From the NCBI GenBank assembly GCA_037139495.1, contig JBAXGG010000016.1, positions 1 through 16,973 of the forward strand: DNA of 16,973 nucleotides. Reading direction: 5' to 3'. The stretch is from JAUPVS01 sp037139495 (GTDB lineage: Bacteria; Patescibacteriota; Saccharimonadia; Saccharimonadales; JAUPVS01). This document shows, piece by piece, positions 6,081 through 14,895 of this stretch (positions are counted from its first letter, which is position 1; each line of letters opens with the position of its first letter). A program made the translations under genes and the position numbers. The notes under the pieces were generated by a model. That model was not told the origin of the DNA. It was given only the letters and a program-made list of their open reading frames with translations, and did no database searches.

Positions 6081-7580
6081 CTACAAAGTAATAACGATAT
6101 TGTAGTCATTGCCAATACCGAGCTCTTTAGCTTTTTGCATTATTCTGGTCTTTGCTGCCGCAACTTTAGCGGGATTATAATCAAACTCTCCGGCAGCACT
6201 ATCGTATTCCATTGGGCCTGGGTTTGGTGAGATATAAATGAAACGGCCGTAGGCAGAAACACTTTTTATATCGGAACTTTGCTGTAACTTATATATTTTC
6301 TTATCAATACTATCGGAGTCTGTTTTCTCTTGGTTTAGGTATAAAGTGACCTTAGACTGCCTATTGTTTATTAAGCACAAACTGTAACCATTGGCACCCC
6401 CATGTATGCCGCACAACTTGTAGTCGCCATAGCTGTAGCCCCTATAGCCACTGCCATTGTCCACGTCGAGCCCTAAAATTTCTTTGTTCCTAGAAAGCAG
6501 TAAATTTTTGTTAGTTGTCTCAATCCAGTCTACGTTAGTGACGGAGTATAGGTACTTTGGTTTGGAGCCGCTAACATCGTAAACCGATAGTTTTTTGTTA
6601 CTTAGTACACATAGCTTACTCGATCCACAGAGTTTAATTGCGGTTACTTCACCGGTAAGTTTGAGCTGGCTGGCCAAGGAACTCTTGTTTATAGAGATTA
6701 CTGACTGTACGGCTTTACTTACGCCCTGGCTGTCCATGTCGGCGACTTGCCCAGAAGTGTTGTTAGAGTATGCAACGGCCAGGTTGTCGGCTCGGGCACT
6801 TAACGCAAACGGCTTCAATTTGGGGTCTGGTGTTTTTAGAGCAATATTTTGTGGTTGAGCAGAAACTGAGGAGTAATAATACGCCAAGGCCATAGACTGG
6901 TCGTAAACTAAGAACCCGTCTTTATAGCTAGATATAGCATAGGGTTTTTTAGGGCTTAAACTATTCAATGAAACCTGCTTAGCAATTGTAAAGTCGCCTC
7001 GCAATAGATAGGCCTCCTGAGTGGCTGGTATGTCCTCGCTACTTATGTTCTGGTTTACTAGTGCAACTATACCCTCTTTGGTTTCGGTAATCCCCTCAAC
7101 CTGGCCTTCGGTCAAGAAAGGTACCTTTACGACTGTTGTTGACCTTGTTTGGTCGGCTGGCAGGTGGACGTTTGCTCCCGGATGACCACTACACTCATAG
7201 GACAGCAGTAAGCTCCCACTATAGTACATACATCCCGAAGGACTGTTGCCAACAAATTGCCGGCTCCTCTCCTTCTCTAGCTTCACTTCTTTTTTTGTGG
7301 TGCCGAGGAAACCACCGGCTTTAACCACGATAAAGCCATACTTGTCTCCCTGCGTTACCGATACCTCATAATTCCCTTTTGCAACGAGTTTTTTAAAGCT
7401 TTGATTATTTGTTTTAGTAGTCTTCGTTTTATTAGATGATTGATTAGCTAAGTCATAAACGACTTCTGTTTGACTGGCCGTGGAGACAGTTTGTACTTCT
7501 ATAAAGGAATAATTACTAAACCACCACAAAGCCCCTAAAAATAGAGCGCCAATGCTACCCAGAAGTATTTTATTTCTCAT
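6081..7580 (-). CDS. Membrane-anchored extracytoplasmic protein of unknown function (last gene of the secretion cluster)
   Basis: A 499-aa protein I do not recognise. MRNK followed by a hydrophobic stretch at about 5-22 looks like a signal anchor (positive-inside), so most of the protein should face outside. Residues 30-115 are Ser/Thr/Lys-rich, then beta-like (KGNYEVSVTQGDKYGFIVV), reminiscent of PEGA or Ig-like stalk domains. From about 150 to 410 there are repeated short hydrophobic strands with turn motifs (LCVLSNKKLSVYDVSG, LLLSRNKEILGLDVDNG) that suggest a beta-propeller. There are six cysteines in three close pairs: C117/C130, C318/C324 and C390/C402. It starts 21 bp after the lysozyme/M23 gene in the same orientation, so it is probably co-transcribed and part of the surface apparatus. 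Gene reality is well supported by length and context; the function is open. Confidence 0.8.
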   Translation of the reverse strand: MRNKILLGSIGALFLGALWWFSNYSFIEVQTVSTASQTEVVYDLANQSSNKTKTTKTNNQSFKKLVAKGNYEVSVTQGDKYGFIVVKAGGFLGTTKKEVKLEKERSRQFVGNSPSGCMYYSGSLLLSYECSGHPGANVHLPADQTRSTTVVKVPFLTEGQVEGITETKEGIVALVNQNISSEDIPATQEAYLLRGDFTIAKQVSLNSLSPKKPYAISSYKDGFLVYDQSMALAYYYSSVSAQPQNIALKTPDPKLKPFALSARADNLAVAYSNNTSGQVADMDSQGVSKAVQSVISINKSSLASQLKLTGEVTAIKLCGSSKLCVLSNKKLSVYDVSGSKPKYLYSVTNVDWIETTNKNLLLSRNKEILGLDVDNGSGYRGYSYGDYKLCGIHGGANGYSLCLINNRQSKVTLYLNQEKTDSDSIDKKIYKLQQSSDIKSVSAYGRFIYISPNPGPMEYDSAAGEFDYNPAKVAAAKTRIMQKAKELGIGNDYNIVITL

Positions 7581-7601
7581 AGTATTATCCCGGCTTTCAT
7601 T

Positions 7602-8837
7602 TTAGTTAGTGCACCCGCTGGTTGGTAGTGATGATAGTGCCGGTATATTACCCTCGGCAATGCCAACAAATAGGTTTTGTGGGCAATAATTTTTACTACT
7701 GATTGTAATTCCCACATGTAAGTGGGGACCAGTTGAGCTACCAGTAGTTGCGGAGTGCATGATGAGCTGGCCTGGCTTTACGGTGTCACCTTGTTTAGCA
7801 CCATCGATCGAACCTCCGTCGGACCCGTGACAGTAAATAAAGTTAACGTTATTGCCAGCGTCAATAATGACACCAACACCGCAGTCACCGTTAGTCGGCG
7901 CTTTTAGAACTTTCCCCCCAGTCATGGAATATACGGGTGTACCTATCGGTACCGGTATATCGGCCGCAGGATAGTCGTGGTGAGGTTTTGTGAAGTACTC
8001 TTTATGCTCGTCATATATCTTGCGATCGACAGGTAGGCTGAAGTCACCTACAACCTGGCCACCCGCACCACTTGCACCACAAGCTACGTTACTAGAGGCG
8101 ACAGCTCCTGACCCGGAACCGAGCTCAACCAATAAATCCTCAGCAAACTTCAGTCTTATTGGGTCGGGTAAAGGAGGAGCATGTTTTTCGAAGTCAGTTT
8201 CGAACAGGACGGTAGCAGCCTTTACATCAGTAGTAGCCTTCATCCTATCGGCGAAACCTGCTTTAACTCCATCAGCACCGGATGTTAACACGGTCCATAG
8301 ATAATCCAGCTGTAAGGCTAGGTCACCAGCTGGCACTCCCCTTTCGGCTGAAAGCTTATTGAGACCGTCTTTATATACCTGAGCAGTCCATCCAACTAAG
8401 CCGTAACCAGGCTGATGTTTCGCATTAGCATCTGGCGGAACTGTATCAGACAGGCTAGATGGCTGACCTGCTTTCGAGATCTCACCCCTTCCATTAGGGA
8501 ACCCATATTCCACTAGTCTAGTTTCGAAATCAGAATTGGATTCACCTTCCATGTTACCCATGATTCCAGCTACCTGAAAAGGCGTAAAACCTTTGCCGGT
8601 AAGAAAATTGTAAATCTTGGATTTGTTGTCTGAGCCAGTTAAGTTTGTAGCGCCACCTGAACAAGAACAGGTACCTGTTGCGCCACAACCAACGACGTCC
8701 TGATAAATTGTATGATCTCCGTAGATGGCATCAGATTCCTCTTGGCTGAGCGGCAAAGCACTTGCCCGTAGAGGAATTACCTGTAAAAGCAAAAGTAATG
8801 CCGTGAGCAGGTAGGTTATACGTAAAACGTTCTTCAT
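7602..8837 (-). CDS. Secreted cell-wall hydrolase: lysozyme-like domain plus M23 peptidase domain
   Basis: A 411-aa exported protein. Residues 1-28 form a signal peptide (KNVLR, a long Leu-rich core, ASA near 25-27). Residues about 72-240 resemble the phage-tail lysozyme family: FTPFQVAGIMGNMEGESN with probable catalytic E99, then GYGLVGWT. Residues about 265-380 form an M23/LytM zinc endopeptidase: HHDYPAAD (286-293) supplies His and Asp ligands, H337 in YCHG is the likely catalytic His, and H372-L-H374 is the HxH ligand motif. It would cut glycan strands and peptide cross-links, the job VirB1-type proteins do for type IV secretion. Eight cysteines, including C51/C57/C59, suggest disulfides. 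The ribosome binding site GGAG lies 8 bp before the ATG, at the end of the upstream gene, whose stop is 4 bp away. Confidence 0.88.
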   Translation of the reverse strand: MKNVLRITYLLTALLLLLQVIPLRASALPLSQEESDAIYGDHTIYQDVVGCGATGTCSCSGGATNLTGSDNKSKIYNFLTGKGFTPFQVAGIMGNMEGESNSDFETRLVEYGFPNGRGEISKAGQPSSLSDTVPPDANAKHQPGYGLVGWTAQVYKDGLNKLSAERGVPAGDLALQLDYLWTVLTSGADGVKAGFADRMKATTDVKAATVLFETDFEKHAPPLPDPIRLKFAEDLLVELGSGSGAVASSNVACGASGAGGQVVGDFSLPVDRKIYDEHKEYFTKPHHDYPAADIPVPIGTPVYSMTGGKVLKAPTNGDCGVGVIIDAGNNVNFIYCHGSDGGSIDGAKQGDTVKPGQLIMHSATTGSSTGPHLHVGITISSKNYCPQNLFVGIAEGNIPALSSLPTSGCTN

Positions 8838-8841
8838 GCGA

Positions 8842-11800
8842 TTACTCCGGCAGAGTGTTAAAGGCGGCTGTTAGTGCAGGTTGAACTTCTAGGAATGGAT
8901 ATTTTGCACATTCGGCGCCAGCACAGCTGGGTCGATTTTCGGCCGGAGGTGAGGCTAAGGCGTCAAAGTGAAGGTGCGAGGCCGTTCCAGCGGCATCGGC
9001 ATCAGTACCAACATTACCAAGCTCTGTACCAGCCGTAATAACCTGACCTTTTATAACTTTTATGGAGCCTTCCTTCATGTGGGTGAAGTAAAAGATAAAG
9101 CCCTTATCCGACTTAAGTATAACGTGGCTACCAGTTCCACCCGATGCACTATAAGTTGACACTACAGTACCACCGGTTGGCGACACAACGGTTGTGCCGG
9201 TATCGGCAAAAATATCTGCCGCATTATAATCGTGATGACAGTTGGCTTGATTTTTAAAACACCAAGCAGCCGGCTTATGGTTTATTATGGTCGATTTAGT
9301 GGTTTTCAGGGGGAATACAAACCCATCCTGCGAGACTCCTAATTCACCACTAGAAGCTGGCGCACTAGCAGCCGGGCCGGCATTGGGGTTATAGCCATTA
9401 TCATTTGTATATCCATAAACTGCTCCCAAGCTACCTTCAACACGGGCATCAAACAAGGCGCAGTTGTATATTTTTTCGGCCCTAGACTGGGCATCACCCG
9501 CGTCACCTAATTTGTCGTAAACTGCCTTCCAGAACTTATCCGTATCGCGCATTGTGTCATAGCCCAGAGTAGTTGGCGAAAGACTAATATCGCTAACATT
9601 ACTACTAGCTTCCAGGTAGTTAGAGTCTAGGGGGTCTAGGTTTATACATTGAGCCGGAATATCGTATTTATTAACTCCTGCCCAGTCCGATACAGCCGAG
9701 GCTGACTGTGGCTGGGCGGCAAAAACCCTGCCAGTGAAGATGCTACCGAACAAGGCCGGCAATGACTGAATATAATTACCAAATTTAGAGGATAATTGAG
9801 AAAGATCCATATTACTGGAAATCGCAAACAATGAACCAGAGGCTAGTGAATCCGGGTTATCCAATGAAGCATAACGTTCAACAAAGGACTGATTAGAGGT
9901 TTGCTCAGTTTTATATTGAGAAGCTAGCTTATTGGCATAAGCTAATGATTTTGCTGTCGAGGCTACTCCGCCCGAAGCGCGAGTTGAAGTCTCGGCCGAA
10001 ACAGCTGCACCGGCAACCAGTAAGTTACCAACTCCAGGCGTGCCTGGCTCAAACATCGGTCCCGCTCCCAGGAAGCCTAACAGCTTAAACATGATACTAC
10101 CGATAAATTTGGCTATATCTTTGCCGATACCGCTTTCACTAACAAATTTCAGCAGTGGTTCGGTTGCGACACTAGTAATTTTATCAACTGCACCATTGAA
10201 CCAAGTTATTGCCCAACCGACAGGAGTATTATTAACGGCTTCAACCGTTTTGGCAATGGGGTTTATAAGGGGACCAACTGAATTATTATATTGATCGGTA
10301 ATTACTTGAGCCCTTCCGCCGCTGTTGGGTTTTTGATCATCGCACATCCACGCGAACTCATCAAAGCTACGGTTGGCGGGCGATACTTTACAGTAATCTT
10401 CTTTAGTTTGATTGTTTGAGGTTGCTGCGGCGGCCGAAGCAGCGCCACCTTTATTCATTTGGTTAGTAACTGTCGCCCAACCCTCGCTGTTACCAAGGTT
10501 CTTGGTAGTGTCAAAGAAGGAGTTAAGCTCATCTCCAACTAACTGGCCGGATTTCATTTGGTCACTGGCTATCTGGTAGGTAGCGTAAACTCCAGCCAGC
10601 TGCGAGCTGCGAGCATTTATTACCATCTTGGCAATCTTACTATTACCGCCGACTGCGCTCAGCAAGCCATCGATCTTGGCTAGTCGCTTAGCCCAGGTCC
10701 ATATTTTAGAGGGATTAGGCCCTCCCGAAGTAATGGCATCTCCCGCCAATGTATTAACTAGCGCTAAGATAATCTTCTGAAACGGCCCCAGCTTAATAGC
10801 CGCGTTTTCGGCCACGTCCGTTGTTCCTTTTTTAACAGCTCCTTCAATGCCGTCCCTAGCCTCTTTTCCCGCTCCAGCCGTGTCAACTGGCGGCGAAGGT
10901 TTTGTTCCGCCTGCCCCATCGGAAGACGGAGGGTCTGAATCGGCGGGAGCAACACTGTCGGGTGAACTAGCGAGTGTTGCCGTCTCTGACTTATTATCGG
11001 GCGAAGCTGGGTCGCTCGTACCGGAGCAACGGCCATCAGAAAAAAGACATTTTAAGAACTGAGCACTAGATGGGCTATTAACAAAGTATTTCTCAATGAT
11101 CTTGTTGAACAACTGGTCTTTAATATCTTGCTTACTCTTGGCAACTTTATCCCGTGTTTTTTCGAATAAACGCCAGTTCTTGATACCAGTTTCGTTAGCT
11201 ATGTCCTTGCGTATATGCCGCCTCTTAAAAGTCCGATACCAAGGTACCTCTTTATTGACAACCTCTTTAACAGATTTGCGGGCTGATTTATGACTATCTA
11301 ATTTTTCGACAGTAAATAATTTTTCCATATCGTCGCTGGGGATCGCATTCAGTCTGTCGCCGAGCGTGTCAGCGCTTATAGGCGGGATTGCCTTACCGGA
11401 CGCGTCCTTAGTATTGGTCAGATATTTACTAGCTAGGTCCTGCTTAACCGAGTCGTTAGCAGTAACTTTTGCGATATTTATTTTTCCATCGGGTCCTACC
11501 ATGCTAGTAAAGTAAACCCCCTGTTTATTAAGTACTTCCTCCTCGAACTTGCTTGTACGCATAGTGTGATACCAGTCGCGGATAGGGTTATCTTTCTTGA
11601 CTTGCTTTCCTTTAAAAAAGAGGTTTTCCCCATTAGTGCTACCTTCAATTTCCGTCACCCTAACTTGTATATACGCCCGAACCAGGCTCTTATTCCTGGT
11701 ATCGAGCGAGGCTGACAGGCGGCTTGACGTTTTTGCTTCAACATTCTTAAAAAAATGATCCATTTGGAAAGTGTGCAAGAAGTTGAACATCGCCCCAGCA

Positions 11801-12093
11801 GCAAAAACTACGCCGATAAGCCCGCCGCCAAGGCCCAGCAAGGCCTTACGATTTTTTAGTACACCCCCCGGTTTTTTAGATGACTTACCGCCCTTATCAT
11901 TCTTAAAAAAGCCTCCACTTTCACCACTACCATCGATGGCACTTTCAGTTCCAGGAGTCTCGGTCCCAGATATTTTATCTTTAATATCACTTAGCCTTGA
12001 GTCTAGTGTGGGCTCCGTTTTCGCCTCTTTCTCGCTTAGCTCATCGGGCGTCAGAGGGTTTGAGGTTTGATTTTCGTCGTCGTAAACGGCCAT
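8842..12093 (-). CDS. Large anchored secretion-cluster protein with C-terminal M23 peptidase domain
   Basis: A 1083-aa protein. Residues 1-83 are hydrophilic and presumably cytoplasmic (Glu/Asp-rich, then Lys/Gly-rich). One clear transmembrane segment lies at about 84-106. A long extracytoplasmic part follows. It contains a Ser/Pro/Asp low-complexity linker (about 360-405), amphipathic or hydrophobic stretches near 430-460 and 655-700 (KFIGSIMFKLLGFLGAG), and a C-terminal M23 domain: HHDYNAAD (953-960), H1005 in FTH and H1040-L-H1042. The Zn ligands are complete, so activity is plausible. Ten cysteines all lie outside the membrane anchor, including C349/C356, C945/C952 and C1057/C1062. The middle region is not recognisable; a structural T4SS role (channel or wall-spanning part) is inferred from its place 11 bp after virB4. 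The start ATG has only a weak ribosome binding site. Confidence 0.85.
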   Translation of the reverse strand: MAVYDDENQTSNPLTPDELSEKEAKTEPTLDSRLSDIKDKISGTETPGTESAIDGSGESGGFFKNDKGGKSSKKPGGVLKNRKALLGLGGGLIGVVFAAGAMFNFLHTFQMDHFFKNVEAKTSSRLSASLDTRNKSLVRAYIQVRVTEIEGSTNGENLFFKGKQVKKDNPIRDWYHTMRTSKFEEEVLNKQGVYFTSMVGPDGKINIAKVTANDSVKQDLASKYLTNTKDASGKAIPPISADTLGDRLNAIPSDDMEKLFTVEKLDSHKSARKSVKEVVNKEVPWYRTFKRRHIRKDIANETGIKNWRLFEKTRDKVAKSKQDIKDQLFNKIIEKYFVNSPSSAQFLKCLFSDGRCSGTSDPASPDNKSETATLASSPDSVAPADSDPPSSDGAGGTKPSPPVDTAGAGKEARDGIEGAVKKGTTDVAENAAIKLGPFQKIILALVNTLAGDAITSGGPNPSKIWTWAKRLAKIDGLLSAVGGNSKIAKMVINARSSQLAGVYATYQIASDQMKSGQLVGDELNSFFDTTKNLGNSEGWATVTNQMNKGGAASAAAATSNNQTKEDYCKVSPANRSFDEFAWMCDDQKPNSGGRAQVITDQYNNSVGPLINPIAKTVEAVNNTPVGWAITWFNGAVDKITSVATEPLLKFVSESGIGKDIAKFIGSIMFKLLGFLGAGPMFEPGTPGVGNLLVAGAAVSAETSTRASGGVASTAKSLAYANKLASQYKTEQTSNQSFVERYASLDNPDSLASGSLFAISSNMDLSQLSSKFGNYIQSLPALFGSIFTGRVFAAQPQSASAVSDWAGVNKYDIPAQCINLDPLDSNYLEASSNVSDISLSPTTLGYDTMRDTDKFWKAVYDKLGDAGDAQSRAEKIYNCALFDARVEGSLGAVYGYTNDNGYNPNAGPAASAPASSGELGVSQDGFVFPLKTTKSTIINHKPAAWCFKNQANCHHDYNAADIFADTGTTVVSPTGGTVVSTYSASGGTGSHVILKSDKGFIFYFTHMKEGSIKVIKGQVITAGTELGNVGTDADAAGTASHLHFDALASPPAENRPSCAGAECAKYPFLEVQPALTAAFNTLPE

Positions 12094-12104
12094 AATTTAT
12101 ACTT

Positions 12105-14030
12105 TTACAGCCCTGGGTAAAGACGGTTCGCCAAGTCTATAGTGCCCTCAGGCTGGGTTATTTCGCCCTGCTGCCCGATTGCCTGCACTTGCGCTGGGTT
12201 AGTGGTAATTAAGCCAGTCTCTGTCGGGCTGGCTGTTATTTGAATGTGGACATGGTTTTGGCCGGCAAAGAATAAGCCCTGCCCGACCGGGAACTGGCTA
12301 AGTCGTTTTTTCTCTTCACTAGTGAGCTTAAATACGTCTGACAAAACGTCAACTGCCGAGGAGGACTGTTTAAGTAAAAGCTGCATCGAGGCATTGGCGA
12401 CAATCGCCCGTCCCATACGGCTACCCATAAAGTCTTCGACATCTTGAGTAATAGTAGTGATCCCGAGGTTATATTTTCGAGCCCGTTTGGCTAGACTAAA
12501 TAAGAAGTTAGCCGAATCCTCGTATTTCATTAGTTGCCAAGCTTCATCAACAATTAGGATTCGTTTTTTCTGTTCGGCCTTGGTTTTGTTCCAGATGTAG
12601 TTAAGCACAATATACATAGCCACAGGACGGAGTTCATCCTCTAAATCACGGACGTTAAATACTACTAGGGGGTTATTTATGTCGATGTTGGATTGCTGTG
12701 AGAAAATGCCTGCAAACGTCCCAGAAGTGTACTTACGAAGTCTTTGGGCTAGCTGTGGTCCGGTTCCACCCATGTGAAGCAAGGTGTCATAGAGGTCGTT
12801 AATTGTCGGTGGTGTACCAGTGTGTGTCAGTGGGTCGTTAGTAATCCCGGCCTTGGCATAAGTTTCGATTAGAGAAGCATCTAGGTCAGCTTCTTCTACT
12901 GGTGACAATGCTGGTGCAACCATACCGTTTGAAGCTCCGGCCTGCATCTGAGCTTGCGCTCCACCCATCATTAGCCGGAGCAAGCCGTGCAGGGTAATCA
13001 GATTGCTACGCAGAGCGTTGTCGGCCTCCTCAGTATCGACTACCTTAGGCAGGTCAAAAGGGTTAATCCGGGTTGCCGAGTTTAGGCTTAGGCGCACATA
13101 GGCACCACCAACTGCCTCGCACATCCTTTGGTACTCATTCTCCGGATCGATAATAAATATTTCGGTTCCAAACATCATGCTGCGCAGAGCCTCTAGCTTT
13201 ACTGCAAAAGACTTACCAGCACCAGATTTTGCAAATACTACCGAGTTGCCATTTTCCAGGCTAAATCGATCAAAAATAACCAGGCCGGAGTTGTGCATGT
13301 TAATACCGTAGAGGACGCCGCTGTCCTGGCTTAAGTCGGCCGAGGTAAAAGGAAAACTAGTACTAAGTGCACCGGTACTCATGTTGCGACGAATCTGCAG
13401 CTGATCCAGGAACTGCGGGACGGTGCTGTTAAGGCCCTGTTCTTGCTGAGACGAGGCCGGTTTAGAATAAACGAGCTGCTGGCCTAGGATTGACTCGACT
13501 TTATGAGAAACGAACTCTAATTCGTCCATAGCATTCGCGTAAATCGTAAAATACAAACCAAAACGGAAAAAGCGTTCTTCGCCAACTTGCAGCTTATCGC
13601 GCATATCCTCGGCATCAAGAATAGCCGCTTGTTTGCTCGGGTCACGAACTCGGCCTTTTTCGCCATCAATCTGGATACCTGCCTCTAGTTGGCCAACTTT
13701 TTTCCGTAAGTTCTCTAGCACCACCTGACTTTCGACCGGATAAATATACATTGACAGGTCAATAACTTCGTCTAGGTTAACCATACTGCTTAACCAACCA
13801 GTATATAGCTGGCGAGGATAGCCAAAAACGTAGTAGGTCCTCGCAAAGCGAGTTCCCAGGTGGAAGTAATTGGGCTTGAAGTCTAAAGAACTAGGGGCTA
13901 TGAAGTCTCTAAGAGCCGTAATACCCTTACGAAAAGCCTCTTCGACTTCCTGCTGTTCCCTAACCTGCTGGTTTTGGGCTAAAGCAACAGGGTCATTGGC
14001 TGCTGAGGGCTTCTTTTTACCAAACGCCAT
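12105..14030 (-). CDS. virB4: VirB4-type ATPase of a type IV secretion system
   Basis: A 641-aa cytoplasmic/membrane-associated ATPase that powers substrate export and pilus or channel assembly. Residues about 40-260 match the N-terminal VirB4/TraC region (YFHLGTRFARTYYVFGYP; G-x-x-R near 240-260). The ATPase core follows: Walker A AKSGAGKS (267-274), IDPENEY (294-300), INPFDL (322-327), Walker B ILIVDEAW (491-498) with D495/E496, and ITTITQDVEDF (524-534). It resembles the VirB4-like proteins of Gram-positive conjugative elements and CPR bacteria rather than proteobacterial VirB4. The full N-terminal domain is missing and is supplied by the gene before it; stop and start overlap by one base (TAATG). 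AGGAG lies 9 bp before the ATG. Confidence 0.93.
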   Translation of the reverse strand: MAFGKKKPSAANDPVALAQNQQVREQQEVEEAFRKGITALRDFIAPSSLDFKPNYFHLGTRFARTYYVFGYPRQLYTGWLSSMVNLDEVIDLSMYIYPVESQVVLENLRKKVGQLEAGIQIDGEKGRVRDPSKQAAILDAEDMRDKLQVGEERFFRFGLYFTIYANAMDELEFVSHKVESILGQQLVYSKPASSQQEQGLNSTVPQFLDQLQIRRNMSTGALSTSFPFTSADLSQDSGVLYGINMHNSGLVIFDRFSLENGNSVVFAKSGAGKSFAVKLEALRSMMFGTEIFIIDPENEYQRMCEAVGGAYVRLSLNSATRINPFDLPKVVDTEEADNALRSNLITLHGLLRLMMGGAQAQMQAGASNGMVAPALSPVEEADLDASLIETYAKAGITNDPLTHTGTPPTINDLYDTLLHMGGTGPQLAQRLRKYTSGTFAGIFSQQSNIDINNPLVVFNVRDLEDELRPVAMYIVLNYIWNKTKAEQKKRILIVDEAWQLMKYEDSANFLFSLAKRARKYNLGITTITQDVEDFMGSRMGRAIVANASMQLLLKQSSSAVDVLSDVFKLTSEEKKRLSQFPVGQGLFFAGQNHVHIQITASPTETGLITTNPAQVQAIGQQGEITQPEGTIDLANRLYPGL

Positions 14031-14866
14031 TACTGAAGGCTCCTATCTAAGCCTGGTTGCGGTGCCATGCCCTGCCCCTTAGTAACAACCGGTGCCGTAA
14101 GATCGTTAAAGTTTTTGAGCTGTTGGCGGGTGGCCGTGTCGGGGTTGTAAGTATCATAGTACAGTTCAATCAATTCCTGGGTATCTAGTGGTAACCCCTG
14201 AACACCACATTGCATTAAGCCGCTGAGGATTGCCTGAACACGGTTACGTAGTTCGGTTTTAGCCTGCTCTAGCACCTGTTCGTTAATGACCACATGGTGC
14301 TCTTTTTTGTTGAACAGATCAGCGACACCCGTGAAGAAGTTCTTACTGTTGGTTATTGCCTTTTGGACGTCCGCCACTGGGAAGTACGGCATGATCATGT
14401 AGAATTTCTTATCCATGATGTTGGTTTGAGATGACAAGTCGCCCATAAACTGTATGTAGTCTTCCATTAACATTGCTAAAAGCATATTGTCGTGTTCGGC
14501 ACGGATTTTATCTAGCTTCTCGATATACGGTTGCAGGTCAACTTTTTGGGAGCGAATAAATATTTGGACTGGAAAATACAGGGAGTTAAGGAAGCCCTGG
14601 TAGCCGGATTCAACGGCCTCTTGTTCCTGCAGGCTCATTAAATCGAAGTTAATTGATTTGAGCATAACTACAGACCGGAAGGATCCATCATTCATGATGA
14701 CGATGCCATCACGGATCTCGGCAATCTGCAGAGTGTTCTGGGTACTGTTAGGGTTGGTCTTTTTACCGGCTAAATCAGGTCCGGTATTATTTACAGCTCC
14801 GCCAGCTGGGTTAAAATTACCCATTTGGGGAACCGGTTGAGTATTGTTTTGTGTTGAAGGACCCAT
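14030..14866 (-). CDS. TraC/VirB4 N-terminal-domain protein (split VirB4 partner)
   Basis: A 278-aa protein. Residues 1-40 are Asn/Gln/Pro/Gly-rich and probably disordered. From about 45, QIAEIRDGIVIMNDGSFR is the typical opening of VirB4/TraC N-terminal domains. The rest (SLYFPVQIFIRS, KKFYMIMPYFP) fits the same fold. There is no Walker A or B, so it is not an ATPase itself. It sits immediately before the VirB4-type ATPase with a one-base overlap and probably forms one functional unit with it. Start: ATG 14866 is preferred; a GTG four codons upstream (14878) is also in frame. Neither has a well-spaced ribosome binding site; AGGG lies 13 bp before the ATG. The family call is fairly sure, the start less so. 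Confidence 0.82.
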   Translation of the reverse strand: MGPSTQNNTQPVPQMGNFNPAGGAVNNTGPDLAGKKTNPNSTQNTLQIAEIRDGIVIMNDGSFRSVVMLKSINFDLMSLQEQEAVESGYQGFLNSLYFPVQIFIRSQKVDLQPYIEKLDKIRAEHDNMLLAMLMEDYIQFMGDLSSQTNIMDKKFYMIMPYFPVADVQKAITNSKNFFTGVADLFNKKEHHVVINEQVLEQAKTELRNRVQAILSGLMQCGVQGLPLDTQELIELYYDTYNPDTATRQQLKNFNDLTAPVVTKGQGMAPQPGLDRSLQ

Positions 14867-14895
14867 GATTTTTTGCACACCCTAGTTGAATTAAT

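Noticed and set aside
6081..6105. CTACAA/TTGTAG inverted repeat between recF and the convergent gene as a bidirectional terminator
   Set aside because: Six AT-rich pairs with a 13-nt loop, lying inside the 3' end of the minus-strand gene; too weak.
5895..6230. Plus-strand frame over the recF 3' end
   Set aside because: Shadow of recF and of the convergent gene; low-complexity Ser/Pro/Thr translation.
10764..11062. Frames on both strands inside the 1083-aa gene
   Set aside because: They arise from the Ser/Pro-rich linker of the real gene; no start signals or family likeness.
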